Source: Acetobacter conturbans (GTDB lineage: Bacteria > Pseudomonadota > Alphaproteobacteria > Acetobacterales > Acetobacteraceae). From it: DNA of 64,000 nucleotides. Shown in pieces: positions 1 through 10,801 of the stretch; the first letter of the stretch is position 1; the number at the start of each line of letters is the position of its first letter. Position numbers and translations under genes: made by a program. The notes beneath the pieces are model-generated. The model saw only the letters and a program-made list of their open reading frames with translations. It made no database searches and was not told the origin of the DNA. The DNA lies in contig NZ_WOSY01000010.1 in the NCBI RefSeq assembly GCF_011516755.1, forward strand, positions 97,486 to 161,485. The letters run 5' to 3'.

Positions 1-99
1 GATTTTCAACCCCTCCGCCCTGAGGACAGACGCCTTGTCCGTCATGGCAGCAGAAGCAGAGATTCCAATCCCGTTCAGTCGATCTGCAAAGCCCCGCAT
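1..99 (-). CDS. Aspartate aminotransferase-like protein, N-terminal fragment (runs off left edge)
   Basis: Only the first 33 codons lie in the window; the rest is beyond the left edge. The ATG at 99 has a GGAGAG ribosome binding site seven bases upstream. The reading begins MRGFADRLNGIGISAS and continues AAMTDKASVLRAEGLKI, which follows the N-terminal pattern of fold-type I (PLP) aspartate aminotransferases, where a short helix and a Ser/Thr-x-A-x-x-(D/N)KA-x-x-L-x-x-x-G stretch open the protein. That enzyme interconverts aspartate and oxaloacetate. It is divergent from aspartate ammonia-lyase, which supports an aspartate-metabolism context. The assignment rests on 33 residues, so another class I aminotransferase is possible. 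Confidence 0.6.
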   Translation of the reverse strand, partial: MRGFADRLNGIGISASAAMTDKASVLRAEGLKI

Positions 100-315
100 C
101 AGCGATCTCTCCAAATTTTTTCAAGAAATGTACGATTACACAGTTCCTACACTCTAAATCGTTACGGAAAAGAATAGATAGGAATGAAAATGATCTGACA
201 TCATAACATAATCATATGGGGTCAGGCTGGATGTTCGCGGATAGCCTGCCTCAATTACAGCAACTTGCCGCCCGAAATCAGATCACCTGCTGTATGTTGC
301 AGAAAGCGTTTCGGC

Positions 316-1794
316 ATGTCTTCCTTCCCGGCTTCCAAGATGACCACTGTAGCGCATGATGCAGAACATGCAGCCTTGCCTGCCCCCGGGAAGCTGGCCG
401 AATATCGCACGGAACGCGACCTTCTGGGTGCAGTCGAAATTCCGGCTGACACGCTGTGGGGGGTCCATACCTTCCGGGCCCTCCAGAATTTCCCGATCAG
501 CGGCACCCCCATCGGCTCATTCGGCGCGCTGGTAAACGCTCTGGTCACCGTAAAACGCGCTGCGGCCCGCGCCAACCACGCGCTCGGTTATCTGGATACA
601 AAACGGGCACAGGCCATTGAAGACGCCTGTAGCGCGATTCTGTCTGACAGACGCTATCACAGCCATTTTGTCGTGGATGCGATGCAGGGCGGCGCGGGCA
701 CTTCGTCCAACATGAACACGAACGAAGTCATTGCGAATGTGGCACTGAAAATTCTGGGTGAGGCCCCGGGCACATATGCGGTGCTTCATCCCAATGATCA
801 TGTGAATATGGCCCAGTCCACCAACGACGTTTATCCGACGGCGCTGCGACTGGGTCTGATGCAGGCCGTTAAGCCTTTGCTTGAGGCCCTGAAAGCCCTT
901 GCTGAGGCATTTGCGGAAAGGGCGGATATCTTCGGACAGATCCTGAAGGTTGGACGCACACAGCTCCGCGACGCTGTCCCCATGACTCTCGGGCAGGAAT
1001 TCCGCGCTTTTCAGCATACGATAGAGAATGAAATCAGCAGCCTGGACAACAGCCTGTCGATGTTCCTGCAAGTTAACCTCGGTGGAACCGCCATCGGCAC
1101 CGGCCTGAATACGGATACACGTTATCGCGACGCCGTCATTGCGGAACTGCGGGTCCTGACAGGCCAGAAGATTGAGTCGGTCCCTGACCTGATCGAAGCG
1201 ACATCCGACGTTGGAGCATTCGTGTCCTTCTCGGGTCATCTCAAGAGGCTGGCGCTAAAACTATCCAAGATTTCCAGTGATCTGCGGCTGCTTTCCAGTG
1301 GTCCGCGTGCCGGTCTGGGAGAGATCACGCTGCCTGCCGTGCAGGCTGGCTCTTCCATCATGCCCGGCAAGGTCAATCCGGTCATTCCGGAAGCCGTCAA
1401 TCAGGTGGCATACCTCGTCGCCGGTTACGATACGACAGTCACGCTGTGCGCGGATGGAGGGCAACTCCAGTTGAATCCGTTCGAACCGATGATTGGGTAC
1501 TGCCTTTATTCATCACTGACAATTCTGCACTCAGCTGTGAATGTCCTGGCATCCCGATGTGTATCGGGCATTTCAGCAAACATCGTTCAGTGTCAGTATC
1601 TGTCTGAGCGCAGCATTGGGCTGGTTACGGCTCTCGTGCCGGTTCTCGGATACGACACGTGCTCGGCCATTGCCCGACGCGCTCTTACGGAAAACAGGAC
1701 CGTAAAAGAACTCGTGCACGCAGAAGGCCTGTTACCTGACGATCAGCTCGAAGCACTCCTGCGTCCGGAAGCGCTCACGCGCCCCAACCTGTAG
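316..1794 (+). CDS. aspA: Aspartate ammonia-lyase (fumarase/aspartase superfamily)
   Basis: Predicted to deaminate L-aspartate to fumarate and ammonia in the cytoplasm. The superfamily signature GSSIMPGKVNP is present about two thirds into the protein, followed by NPVIPEAVNQVAYLVAGYD. Earlier conserved blocks are GGAGTSSNMNTNEVIAN and HPNDHVNMAQSTNDVYPTA. The length of 492 residues is slightly above the usual 460-480 because of an N-terminal extension. An upstream TTG at 265 is in frame, but the ATG at 316 is preferred; an ATG at 340 is a further option. It is divergent from an aminotransferase start and convergent with a LysR gene. Fumarase class II is the alternative, but the sequence between the blocks reads like aspartase. 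Confidence 0.88.
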   Translation: MSSFPASKMTTVAHDAEHAALPAPGKLAEYRTERDLLGAVEIPADTLWGVHTFRALQNFPISGTPIGSFGALVNALVTVKRAAARANHALGYLDTKRAQAIEDACSAILSDRRYHSHFVVDAMQGGAGTSSNMNTNEVIANVALKILGEAPGTYAVLHPNDHVNMAQSTNDVYPTALRLGLMQAVKPLLEALKALAEAFAERADIFGQILKVGRTQLRDAVPMTLGQEFRAFQHTIENEISSLDNSLSMFLQVNLGGTAIGTGLNTDTRYRDAVIAELRVLTGQKIESVPDLIEATSDVGAFVSFSGHLKRLALKLSKISSDLRLLSSGPRAGLGEITLPAVQAGSSIMPGKVNPVIPEAVNQVAYLVAGYDTTVTLCADGGQLQLNPFEPMIGYCLYSSLTILHSAVNVLASRCVSGISANIVQCQYLSERSIGLVTALVPVLGYDTCSAIARRALTENRTVKELVHAEGLLPDDQLEALLRPEALTRPNL

Positions 1795-1804
1795 AAGCTG
1801 TTAC

Positions 1805-2743
1805 TCACAAAGCCGAATGTGTGCCCGGCCAGTTACGGGAAGCCGCCATCGATTTGGCCACTTCGATCAGGAGTTCACGCACGGCAAGAGAGGCTTCCGT
1901 TTCCGGGATCATCTCCGGCATGCAGAGCGAGACATCTTCCTGAATGGTCGGACTCTGCAAAGGATAGATCTTCGATTTTCCCGGCACGACAATCCGGCTC
2001 GCGACTGACCAGGGCAGGATCGTACTGCCAAGCCCGTCAGCAATGGCGTACTGCAGCGTGATCAGCGCCTCTATCTCCGCGACGATGGTCGGCTGAAGTT
2101 GCTTGCGCAGAAAAGCCATGTCGATGCTTTTCCGAACAAAATTGTGCCGGGGCGGCACCAGCAGCGGGATATCGACAATATCCTGAAGCTGCACAGCCCC
2201 GCCTTCCTCGCTGGAAAGCTCAAGACTCTCGGGAGCCAGAAGAAAGAATTCCTCTTTCATGAGGGGCATGAACATGACCCCCTTGATCGGCCCGGCACCA
2301 TGAATGACCGCCATATCCAGCCGTCCGGTCATGATCAGCTCGCTGTAGATGTCGTCGAAACTTTCCGTCAGATGCAGTGTGATACCCGGCAGCTTTTCGC
2401 GAACGAGATGAAGGAGTTCCACGGACAGCGTTGAGCCTGCGCTGTAAGGAGACAGGCCGACCGACACCTTCCCCACCAGCGGCCCACTTCCCTGGCTGAT
2501 CTCCACCATGGCCCGGTCCAGCTGCTTGATCAGCGTTTGCGCATGACGATAAAGATCAGAACCGGCGGCCGTAGGCGTCACGCCACTTTTACTGCGTATA
2601 ACGAGCTTTTTCTTGAAAGCACTTTCAAGAGTTGCCAGTTGCTGGCTCAATGCAGGCTGTGCAATATTGAGCAGATCCGCCGCACGGGAAATGGACCCGA
2701 GGTCGATAATCTTTACGAATGCCTGAAGGCGCCTGATGTCCAT
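1805..2743 (-). CDS. LysR-family transcriptional regulator
   Basis: A 312-residue regulator with a standard LysR layout. The N-terminal winged helix-turn-helix (residues 1-60) contains MDIRRLQAFVKIIDLGSIS and RAADLLNIAQPALSQQLATL. A C-terminal effector-binding domain follows (about 90-300), including LDMAVIHGAG. The gene faces away from the TonB-dependent receptor at 3072 and ends 10 bases after aspA, on the opposite strand. LysR regulators usually act on the divergent neighbour, so the receptor is the first candidate target and aspA the second. The effector cannot be read from the sequence. The N-terminus resembles Nac/CbbR-like members, but no subgroup is claimed. Confidence 0.92.
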   Translation of the reverse strand: MDIRRLQAFVKIIDLGSISRAADLLNIAQPALSQQLATLESAFKKKLVIRSKSGVTPTAAGSDLYRHAQTLIKQLDRAMVEISQGSGPLVGKVSVGLSPYSAGSTLSVELLHLVREKLPGITLHLTESFDDIYSELIMTGRLDMAVIHGAGPIKGVMFMPLMKEEFFLLAPESLELSSEEGGAVQLQDIVDIPLLVPPRHNFVRKSIDMAFLRKQLQPTIVAEIEALITLQYAIADGLGSTILPWSVASRIVVPGKSKIYPLQSPTIQEDVSLCMPEMIPETEASLAVRELLIEVAKSMAASRNWPGTHSAL

Positions 2744-3071
2744 GTGAACCTCCGGGTCAGTCCGAGTGAAGCGAAGGCTCGAAGAGACAAGGTTCGAGGC
2801 GCTCAGTCAATGAGTTCCTCTCGCCGAACATTTGCACGTGTCTCACATGACACGGCGGATGCTGATTACAACGTCCGTCTCCACGCCGTGATTTTTCACA
2901 TGCATTTCTATTTATTATTTAATTATAAGATGTTTGTCGCATTTCGGCTTAAAAAGGGAATGTCAAACGTTACATATCGATAATCTGTATGACGCCACAT
3001 CATAACGATACCGTATCATATTAATTAGCTAATTTGTTGTGCTCATTTTGTGCGGTCTTCGGGAGAGTGTC
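2744..3071. promoter_or_regulatory. Divergent LysR / TonB-receptor intergenic region
   Basis: This 328-base stretch has no gene. The half next to the receptor (about 2890-3040) is strikingly A+T-rich against its surroundings and should hold the receptor promoter. It contains ACATCATAAC at 2997-3006, a 10-mer also found upstream of aspA at 198-207. GGGAGAG just before 3072 is the receptor ribosome binding site. Confidence 0.5.
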
Positions 3072-5531
3072 ATGGCGGGTCTGTCGAAAAAGAAATTATA
3101 CCTTGTTTCCGGAGTAATGGTCAGCACCTTTGTTCCCACTCTTGCTCATGCGGAGACTTCTACTTCGTCGAAAAGCGTGAAGCATTATAAAGTGGAAAAA
3201 AAGGCGGTCGCTTCGGCACGCCCGGCCCATACAGCTCCCACCTCCGTTCACGCGTCCAACGCTGAAGTGGTTCATGTCGCCGTCCACAGAACGAACTCCG
3301 TTTTCAACACATCCACGCCACAGCACAGCACAACGCAGGTCACGGTCGTAACGGGTGCGGAACTCCTCAAAACCGGCCAGTCGAATGTTCTCTCCGCTCT
3401 CGCGCAGGCTAACCCGGCGATCACCACCGCAGCTCTCCCCGGTGGCGGCGCGAGTTCCTTTGTGCAGACCATGCAGCTCCGCGGCCAGTCGCCTGATGAC
3501 ACGCTGATTCTGATCAACGGACACCGCCGCCACATCGGTGCGAATTTCAACTCGAACTCCGGCACCAACTGGGGCAGCGAGCCCGCCGACATCTCGCTCA
3601 TCCCTGTGAGCGCCATCGATCATATCGAAGTGATCACCGAAGGCGCGTCCGCTCTGTATGGACAGGATGCCATCGCGGGCGCGGTGAACATCGTGCTTAA
3701 GAAAGACACGCATGGTGGCAGCGTAAACTTCAAGAACAGTGGTTTTTATGCCGGTGACGGTCAGGCCCTCGACGGGTCGGCGAATTACGGCATGGCGATC
3801 GGCAACAAGGGCGGTTATCTTGATCTCGCCGCACAGGTTGCGCACCAGATGCCGACAACCCGTGGTGGAGATTTCTACGGGACGCTGTTCAGTGATTCAC
3901 GAAACGAAACAGCAAACCGCAATGTCCAGCGGGGTCTCGGGATCCCTAAATCCACTCTGGAAACGCTGAGTGAAAACATGGCCGTGCCGTTCGGGCAGGG
4001 TTTCGAATTCTACAGCACATCGACCTTCTCTCACCGTCGGGCAAATGTTGCGGAAACGTACCGTAGCGCCGCTGCTACCGATAGCTGGATCAATCCTACC
4101 CTGTATCCCAATGGTAACCAGCCCTACATTACCATGGACCAATATGATTTTCAGACTGACAACGGTATCAGAACGCATAAATTCGGTTTTGCGTGGGATG
4201 CCTATGTCACTTACGGCCGTGACCAGCAGAAATACGGCACTAAGGATTCCGAGAACGTTTCGATCCCGGGAAGCACCCAGACCTCCTTCTATGATGGCTC
4301 TTCGATTGCCTCCGAACTGACCGCCGGCCTGCGCGGCTCCCGTTCGTTCCGCACAAGCCTTCTGCCGCGTGAAATCAATCTTCGGTTCGGCGCTGAATAT
4401 CGTCACGACACTTTCCAGATGACAGAAGGTGAACCTGCTTCATGGGAAGGTCTCGGGGCTACCGATCACCCTGGTAACGTGCCTCTGGCGGTGACCGATC
4501 AGAACCGTGACGTTTATGAAGGCAACGTCAATCTTGATTTCCATATCACCAAAAAATGGGAATGGACGCTGGGAGGCCGTGCCGCGAGCTACAATAATCT
4601 CGCCACGGTGGAAACTGGGTCGATCGGCACGCGCTATGACTTCAATAAGCGCTGGGCCATTCGTGCCAACATCAACACCGGCTACCGCCCGCCGACACTG
4701 GGTGAGATGTCCTATTTCTACTCGGCGCCGTATCCGGGCTACACCGTCGATCAGATTCCGGCCAACAGCGCCATTGCCAAATATCTTGGCGCAGGGAAAA
4801 TGAAGGGCGAATACTCCCGCAGCTATTCAATCGGTCTTGATGCAAGCCCGATTGATAACTTCCACATCACCGGCAATCTGTATTACATCGCGATCAATGG
4901 CCGTCTGGGCAGCACGAAATCCTACAGTGTTGACACAAGCGACACCACTCTGATGAACCTGCTTTCGGCAGCAAGCCTTACGAGTGCAACAACGCTGTCC
5001 TATTACGCCAATCTTTATAACACCCAGACTTTCGGTGGTGATCTCAACGCGAACTATACTCTGCATACCAATCGCTATGGTAAGTTCGTATTCTCCATGG
5101 GCATCAACTTTTCCGATAACGAAATCCGGTCCGCCAAAGACAACCTCGTCAATGAATACACCAAGCAGATGGTCCTGCATGCTGCCCCAAAAAACCGTGA
5201 ACAGATCAGTGTAAACTGGGAAATGGGCAAATGGTCCTTCTTTGTGCAGGAAATGCGTTACGGTTCGATCATTTACATGGCATCCCCAACCGGCGCGGGC
5301 AGCGTTCCGTTCAAACAGAACCCGGGTTTCATCACGAATCTGGAACTTGATTACAAAATCATGCCTCGCTGGACTGTCGGTGTGGGCGCCAATAACGCTG
5401 GAAACAAATATCCGACCCACATTTCCCGTATTATTGCCAACACTCAGCAGGGTCTTTCCAAATACGCATCTTACTCCCCGTATGGGTTTAACGGCGGCAT
5501 GTATTACGTGAAGACTTCGCTCGACTTCTGA
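3072..5531 (+). CDS. TonB-dependent outer-membrane receptor
   Basis: An 819-residue outer-membrane transporter of the TonB-dependent family, which imports ligands such as siderophores, cobalamin or sugars using energy from TonB-ExbBD. The start at ATG 3072 is chosen over an upstream in-frame GTG at 3039 because GGGAGAG lies about six bases before it and a signal peptide then follows directly (KKK, hydrophobic core, AHA before ETSTSS). The plug domain spans about residues 75-215 (TVVTGAELLKTGQSNVLSAL, LINGHRRHIG, GASALYGQDAIAGAVNIVLK). A beta-barrel fills the rest and ends in the terminal Phe of SLDF. No heme or B12 motif is evident and no riboswitch precedes it, so the ligand is unknown. A LysR gene is divergent. 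Confidence 0.9.
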   Translation: MAGLSKKKLYLVSGVMVSTFVPTLAHAETSTSSKSVKHYKVEKKAVASARPAHTAPTSVHASNAEVVHVAVHRTNSVFNTSTPQHSTTQVTVVTGAELLKTGQSNVLSALAQANPAITTAALPGGGASSFVQTMQLRGQSPDDTLILINGHRRHIGANFNSNSGTNWGSEPADISLIPVSAIDHIEVITEGASALYGQDAIAGAVNIVLKKDTHGGSVNFKNSGFYAGDGQALDGSANYGMAIGNKGGYLDLAAQVAHQMPTTRGGDFYGTLFSDSRNETANRNVQRGLGIPKSTLETLSENMAVPFGQGFEFYSTSTFSHRRANVAETYRSAAATDSWINPTLYPNGNQPYITMDQYDFQTDNGIRTHKFGFAWDAYVTYGRDQQKYGTKDSENVSIPGSTQTSFYDGSSIASELTAGLRGSRSFRTSLLPREINLRFGAEYRHDTFQMTEGEPASWEGLGATDHPGNVPLAVTDQNRDVYEGNVNLDFHITKKWEWTLGGRAASYNNLATVETGSIGTRYDFNKRWAIRANINTGYRPPTLGEMSYFYSAPYPGYTVDQIPANSAIAKYLGAGKMKGEYSRSYSIGLDASPIDNFHITGNLYYIAINGRLGSTKSYSVDTSDTTLMNLLSAASLTSATTLSYYANLYNTQTFGGDLNANYTLHTNRYGKFVFSMGINFSDNEIRSAKDNLVNEYTKQMVLHAAPKNREQISVNWEMGKWSFFVQEMRYGSIIYMASPTGAGSVPFKQNPGFITNLELDYKIMPRWTVGVGANNAGNKYPTHISRIIANTQQGLSKYASYSPYGFNGGMYYVKTSLDF

Positions 5532-5553
5532 GACCTTTTTACGAAGAATCTGA

Positions 5554-5579
5554 ATTCCGGGGCAAAAAGACCCCGGAAT
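5554..5579. terminator. Hairpin 1 downstream of TonB receptor
   Basis: Perfect 9-bp inverted repeat ATTCCGGGG / CCCCGGAAT with an 8-base A-rich loop, 22 bases after the receptor stop. No long T-run follows, so it may be an mRNA-protecting structure as well as a terminator. Confidence 0.55.
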
Positions 5580-5602
5580 ATCTGAAGACTTTCCACCACC
5601 AT

Positions 5603-5630
5603 GATCCGGAGACTGCACGTTCTCCGGATC
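5603..5630. terminator. Hairpin 2 downstream of TonB receptor
   Basis: Perfect 10-bp inverted repeat GATCCGGAGA / TCTCCGGATC with an 8-base loop, followed by GAGAAAAATCTTTATT. It is the second of three hairpins in this stretch. Confidence 0.55.
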
Positions 5631-5643
5631 GAGAAAAATCTTT

Positions 5644-5676
5644 ATTCCTGCCAATCACTCAAGGATTGTCAGGAAT
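5644..5676. terminator. Hairpin 3 downstream of TonB receptor
   Basis: Inverted repeat ATTCCTG-C-CAATC / GATTG-T-CAGGAAT, 12 pairs with one mismatch and a 7-base loop. It is the third hairpin in about 120 bases. Confidence 0.5.
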
Positions 5677-6368
5677 AGGCTTTCTCCTGCCAGACGATCT
5701 TTCCGATACATTCGTGGACTGCCGGGTTTTCATACCCCTTCTCTCAAGCTCCGTTGGCAAACAGCCCACCAGCTGGTCATGTCAGCCGCACCAGATACTC
5801 ATCCCGCCCGCAACCGAAGCTATGGCACAATTGCCCTTCGTGGCCTCCTGTAAATCCTGCACCGCCACGGCAGAGCCTTCCGGCAGGCTTTCATGTGCAG
5901 ACCTTATGTAGGTCCAGAACATTTTTCCGCACATGATTACTCGGCGATCGAAAAACCCATCACATAATGCAGAATGTGCCCCCTGAGGCAGATACATCCT
6001 CCGCACCAAGGGATCTGAGAACCTGGATCGGTTGCGAAGTGACATATGCGGCATGGGGTAAAAACGGATAAGTCCGGGCCAGAAAGCGTGCCCCGGCCCC
6101 GCAGGCGAAAAGAGGCTACCCCCACCGGGACGAGCGGGATGCTCCAATGCCTCTCTCCGGCGGGGGTGTGCGACATTCCCAAGCAATGCAGCCGCCAGAT
6201 ATCCGCACAACCCGTCATCAACAGGCTCGCTTTCGCTCCTCTCGCGCTCCACCCAATCGGTAGGTGCACACCCGACTGTCAGTTGGACTGTCTACACATT
6301 TCAGAGACCTAGCCACTACCCTCTTAAAAAGAGGCCGGGCCGCCTGTTAAGGTGCGCGCAAAAGGACT
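5677..6368. other. Intergenic region with no recognisable gene
   Basis: About 690 bases between the hairpins and the FAH-family gene. Both strands carry open frames of up to 156 codons, but their translations are low-complexity in character, rich in Arg, Pro, Cys and Trp, and match no family I know. No tRNA fold, riboswitch signature or transposase fragment was seen. It could hold decayed coding sequence or an unannotated RNA. Confidence 0.4.
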
Positions 6369-6374
6369 GTGACA

Positions 6375-7067
6375 ATGCGGTATGTCTTTCCTCCTGCTCC
6401 CACTCCCTCCATTCCCGTCTCCGGGACGGACTCAGCCTTTCCCGTCCGCCGCATCTGGTGTGTCGGGCGTAACTATGGCGAACACACAAGGGAAATGGGG
6501 GGAGATCCGGCCAACGATACGCCGATCTTCTTCGCCAAACCCGCTGACGCCGTCACGCTGGACCGCACACTGCCGTTCCCACTGCACACAACCGATCTTC
6601 ACCACGAGATCGAACTTGCCGTCGCCATCGGTGGACAGGGCGTACATGTGCCCGCAGGGAAAGCGCTCGATCTGGTGTATGGCTATGCGCTCGCACTCGA
6701 CATGACGCGCCGCGACCTTCAGGCCATCGCCAAGAAAAAAGGTCAGCCCTGGGATCTCGCCAAGGGATTCGATCAGTCCTGCCCGATCACTCCCATCCGC
6801 CCGGTTACCGAGATCGGCCATCCCACGCAGGGGCGTATTTCACTGAGCGTGAATGGCGAAATCCGTCAGAATGGCGAAATCCGTGATCTGATCTGGCCGA
6901 TCCCCGAGATCATAGCGACCCTCTCCAACTTTGTGGAACTCCGTCCGGGCGATCTGATCCTGACCGGCACGCCATCGGGCGTCGGCCCCGTACTGGCAGG
7001 CGACAGGCTGGTCGGAGAATGCGATGGCGTAGGACGGCTGGAGGTCGCATACGCCACCCGGGACTGA
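6375..7067 (+). CDS. Fumarylacetoacetate hydrolase (FAH) family protein
   Basis: A 230-residue protein of the FAH fold, whose small members hydrolyse acylpyruvates or fumarylpyruvate or decarboxylate oxaloacetate, using Mg2+ or Mn2+. Family landmarks are CVGRNYGEH near the N-terminus, the metal-ligand block HHEIELAVAIG, ALDMTRRDLQ in the middle and LTGTPSGVGPV near the C-terminus. The ATG at 6375 is preferred over the GTG at 6369 because AAAGGA lies eight bases before the ATG but only two before the GTG. It stands alone, with clpB downstream under its own promoter. The length matches FAHD1/YcgM-type members. The exact substrate cannot be read. Confidence 0.87.
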   Translation: MRYVFPPAPTPSIPVSGTDSAFPVRRIWCVGRNYGEHTREMGGDPANDTPIFFAKPADAVTLDRTLPFPLHTTDLHHEIELAVAIGGQGVHVPAGKALDLVYGYALALDMTRRDLQAIAKKKGQPWDLAKGFDQSCPITPIRPVTEIGHPTQGRISLSVNGEIRQNGEIRDLIWPIPEIIATLSNFVELRPGDLILTGTPSGVGPVLAGDRLVGECDGVGRLEVAYATRD

Positions 7068-7101
7068 GGGTTGCAAAGACGTTTGTCCGCACGGAACAAC
7101 T

Positions 7102-7129
7102 CTTGCATTCGCTTTCTTTGCCCCCATAT
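7102..7129 (+). promoter_or_regulatory. Sigma-32 (RpoH) type heat-shock promoter of clpB
   Basis: CTTGCA at 7102-7107, a 14-base spacer, then CCCCATAT at 7122-7129. This fits the RpoH consensus CTTGAA, 11-15 bases, CCCCATNT, with one mismatch in the -35 region. It lies about 100 bases before the clpB start, where heat-shock control is expected. Confidence 0.75.
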
Positions 7130-7226
7130 TCTTCTACAAGATCAAGACCATGGCCGCGCCGCCTCCTTGAGGGGCGCCCTCCCATGGCCCTGACCGTCGC
7201 CTCACTTCAAAGGGACACACAGGAAT

Positions 7227-9833
<2,607 letters not shown>

Positions 9834-9863
9834 TCGCCAGTTCAGTCGCGTTGATTAAAGAGA

Positions 9864-9886
9864 GGCTCCCATCCGGGGGCCTTTTC
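9864..9886 (+). terminator. Rho-independent terminator after clpB
   Basis: GGCTCCC / GGGGGCC stem with a 4-base loop (atcc), directly followed by TTTTCTTGTTTT, about 30 bases after the clpB stop. Confidence 0.75.
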
Positions 9887-10059
9887 TTGTTTTGTGGAGG
9901 TTTTCGGGATGTTCCCCTCGCGCTCCGGGGAGATCGCCATTGCGGAGGGTGAATCTGGGTGAACACCCTTTTTCCTGCGTTGAGAACAGCCAAACAGTTT
10001 GCGCAACTTTTCCCGGCAGCCCCGCGTTCAGATTATCAACTCAACACGGAGCTATTCTC

Positions 10060-10224
10060 ATGGACCTTCTTCGCTGGACCCTGATCTTTCTGATCTTCGC
10101 GCTGATCTCCGCCGTGTTCGGCTTCACCGGCATCGCCGCGAACTTTGCCTATATCGGTAAGATCCTGTTCTTCATCTTCATCATCCTGTTTATCGTCGGC
10201 CTGCTGTTCGGCCGCCGAGCGTGA
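10060..10224 (+). CDS. Small two-helix membrane protein, DUF1328 (YtjA) family
   Basis: A 54-residue peptide made almost wholly of two membrane helices (LRWTLIFLIFALISAVFGF and [19 protein letters not shown]) and ending in GRRA. The order aromatic/Arg start, Gly-rich turn and LF-GRR end is that of E. coli YtjA. The function is unknown; such proteins are often stress-linked, though nothing here proves it. The ATG at 10060 has GGAG eight bases upstream. A longer in-frame start exists at 9892 but would add a non-conserved stretch across the intergenic region. The last 35 bases overlap the end of dsbB on the other strand. Confidence 0.85.
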   Translation: MDLLRWTLIFLIFALISAVFGFTGIAANFAYIGKILFFIFIILFIVGLLFGRRA

Positions 10225-10735
10225 CCACAAGGACCAGTAATCCAATCAGAACCGCGCAAGCTGCCAGCCCTCCCATCACAGTGAGTGAGATGGGAAGCCA
10301 GTTGAACAGATAGGTGGGCTGATCACAGGGTTTCCCCGGATGCAGGGGCATGGAGGCCAGACGTTCAGCGATCGTCTGGCCTTTCAGTTGAGGGGCCGCA
10401 CATTCCGGCAGTGGACTTGGCCAGAAACCCCACTCGACACCCGCATGAACGAGGCTCAGAACCATATCTGCCAGCAGGGCAGGCACTCCCAGCACCGCGA
10501 CGGGAACCGCCCAGCGCCGGGGAACGATCATCCCGATGACACCAATGGCGATCGCGATGCGCCAGGGCCAGCGCTCCCAAAAGCACAGGGCGCACGGAAC
10601 CATCCCCATCCTGTTCTGAAGCCACCACACCAGAGACAGGGCGGCCACGCCGGAGACAATCAGCAGGAGATTGGGCAGGCGAACGGAGCCCGGCGTCTGC
10701 CGAATAAAAATCCTGCGTCGTGATATCATGCGCAT
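10190..10735 (-). CDS. dsbB: Disulfide bond formation protein B (DsbB family)
   Basis: A 181-residue inner-membrane protein that reoxidises periplasmic DsbA by passing electrons to quinone. Four hydrophobic segments are visible. The first periplasmic loop carries the CxxC pair ([13 protein letters not shown]), and the second loop carries the other redox pair (PECAAPQ and KPCDQP). The length is typical. Its C-terminal coding end overlaps the DUF1328 gene tail to tail by 35 bases, and otsA follows downstream on the same strand. No dsbA is in the window. Confidence 0.9.
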   Translation of the reverse strand: MRMISRRRIFIRQTPGSVRLPNLLLIVSGVAALSLVWWLQNRMGMVPCALCFWERWPWRIAIAIGVIGMIVPRRWAVPVAVLGVPALLADMVLSLVHAGVEWGFWPSPLPECAAPQLKGQTIAERLASMPLHPGKPCDQPTYLFNWLPISLTVMGGLAACAVLIGLLVLVVTLGGRTAGRR

Positions 10736-10801
10736 ACGTCCCGCGTGGTCATGGTCATCGTGCGGAAACCCTTCCGGGTTACCTTGCCCGACGCCTCTTT
10801 A

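Noticed and set aside
6068..6085. AGTCCGGG match reminiscent of RNase P RNA
   Set aside because: The flanking conserved GAGGAA and the distal ACAGAA region of RNase P RNA are missing.
10764..10783. Weak hairpin GGAAACCC / GGGTTACC downstream of otsA
   Set aside because: Short stem with a mismatch and no U-run on the minus strand; not strong enough to call a terminator.
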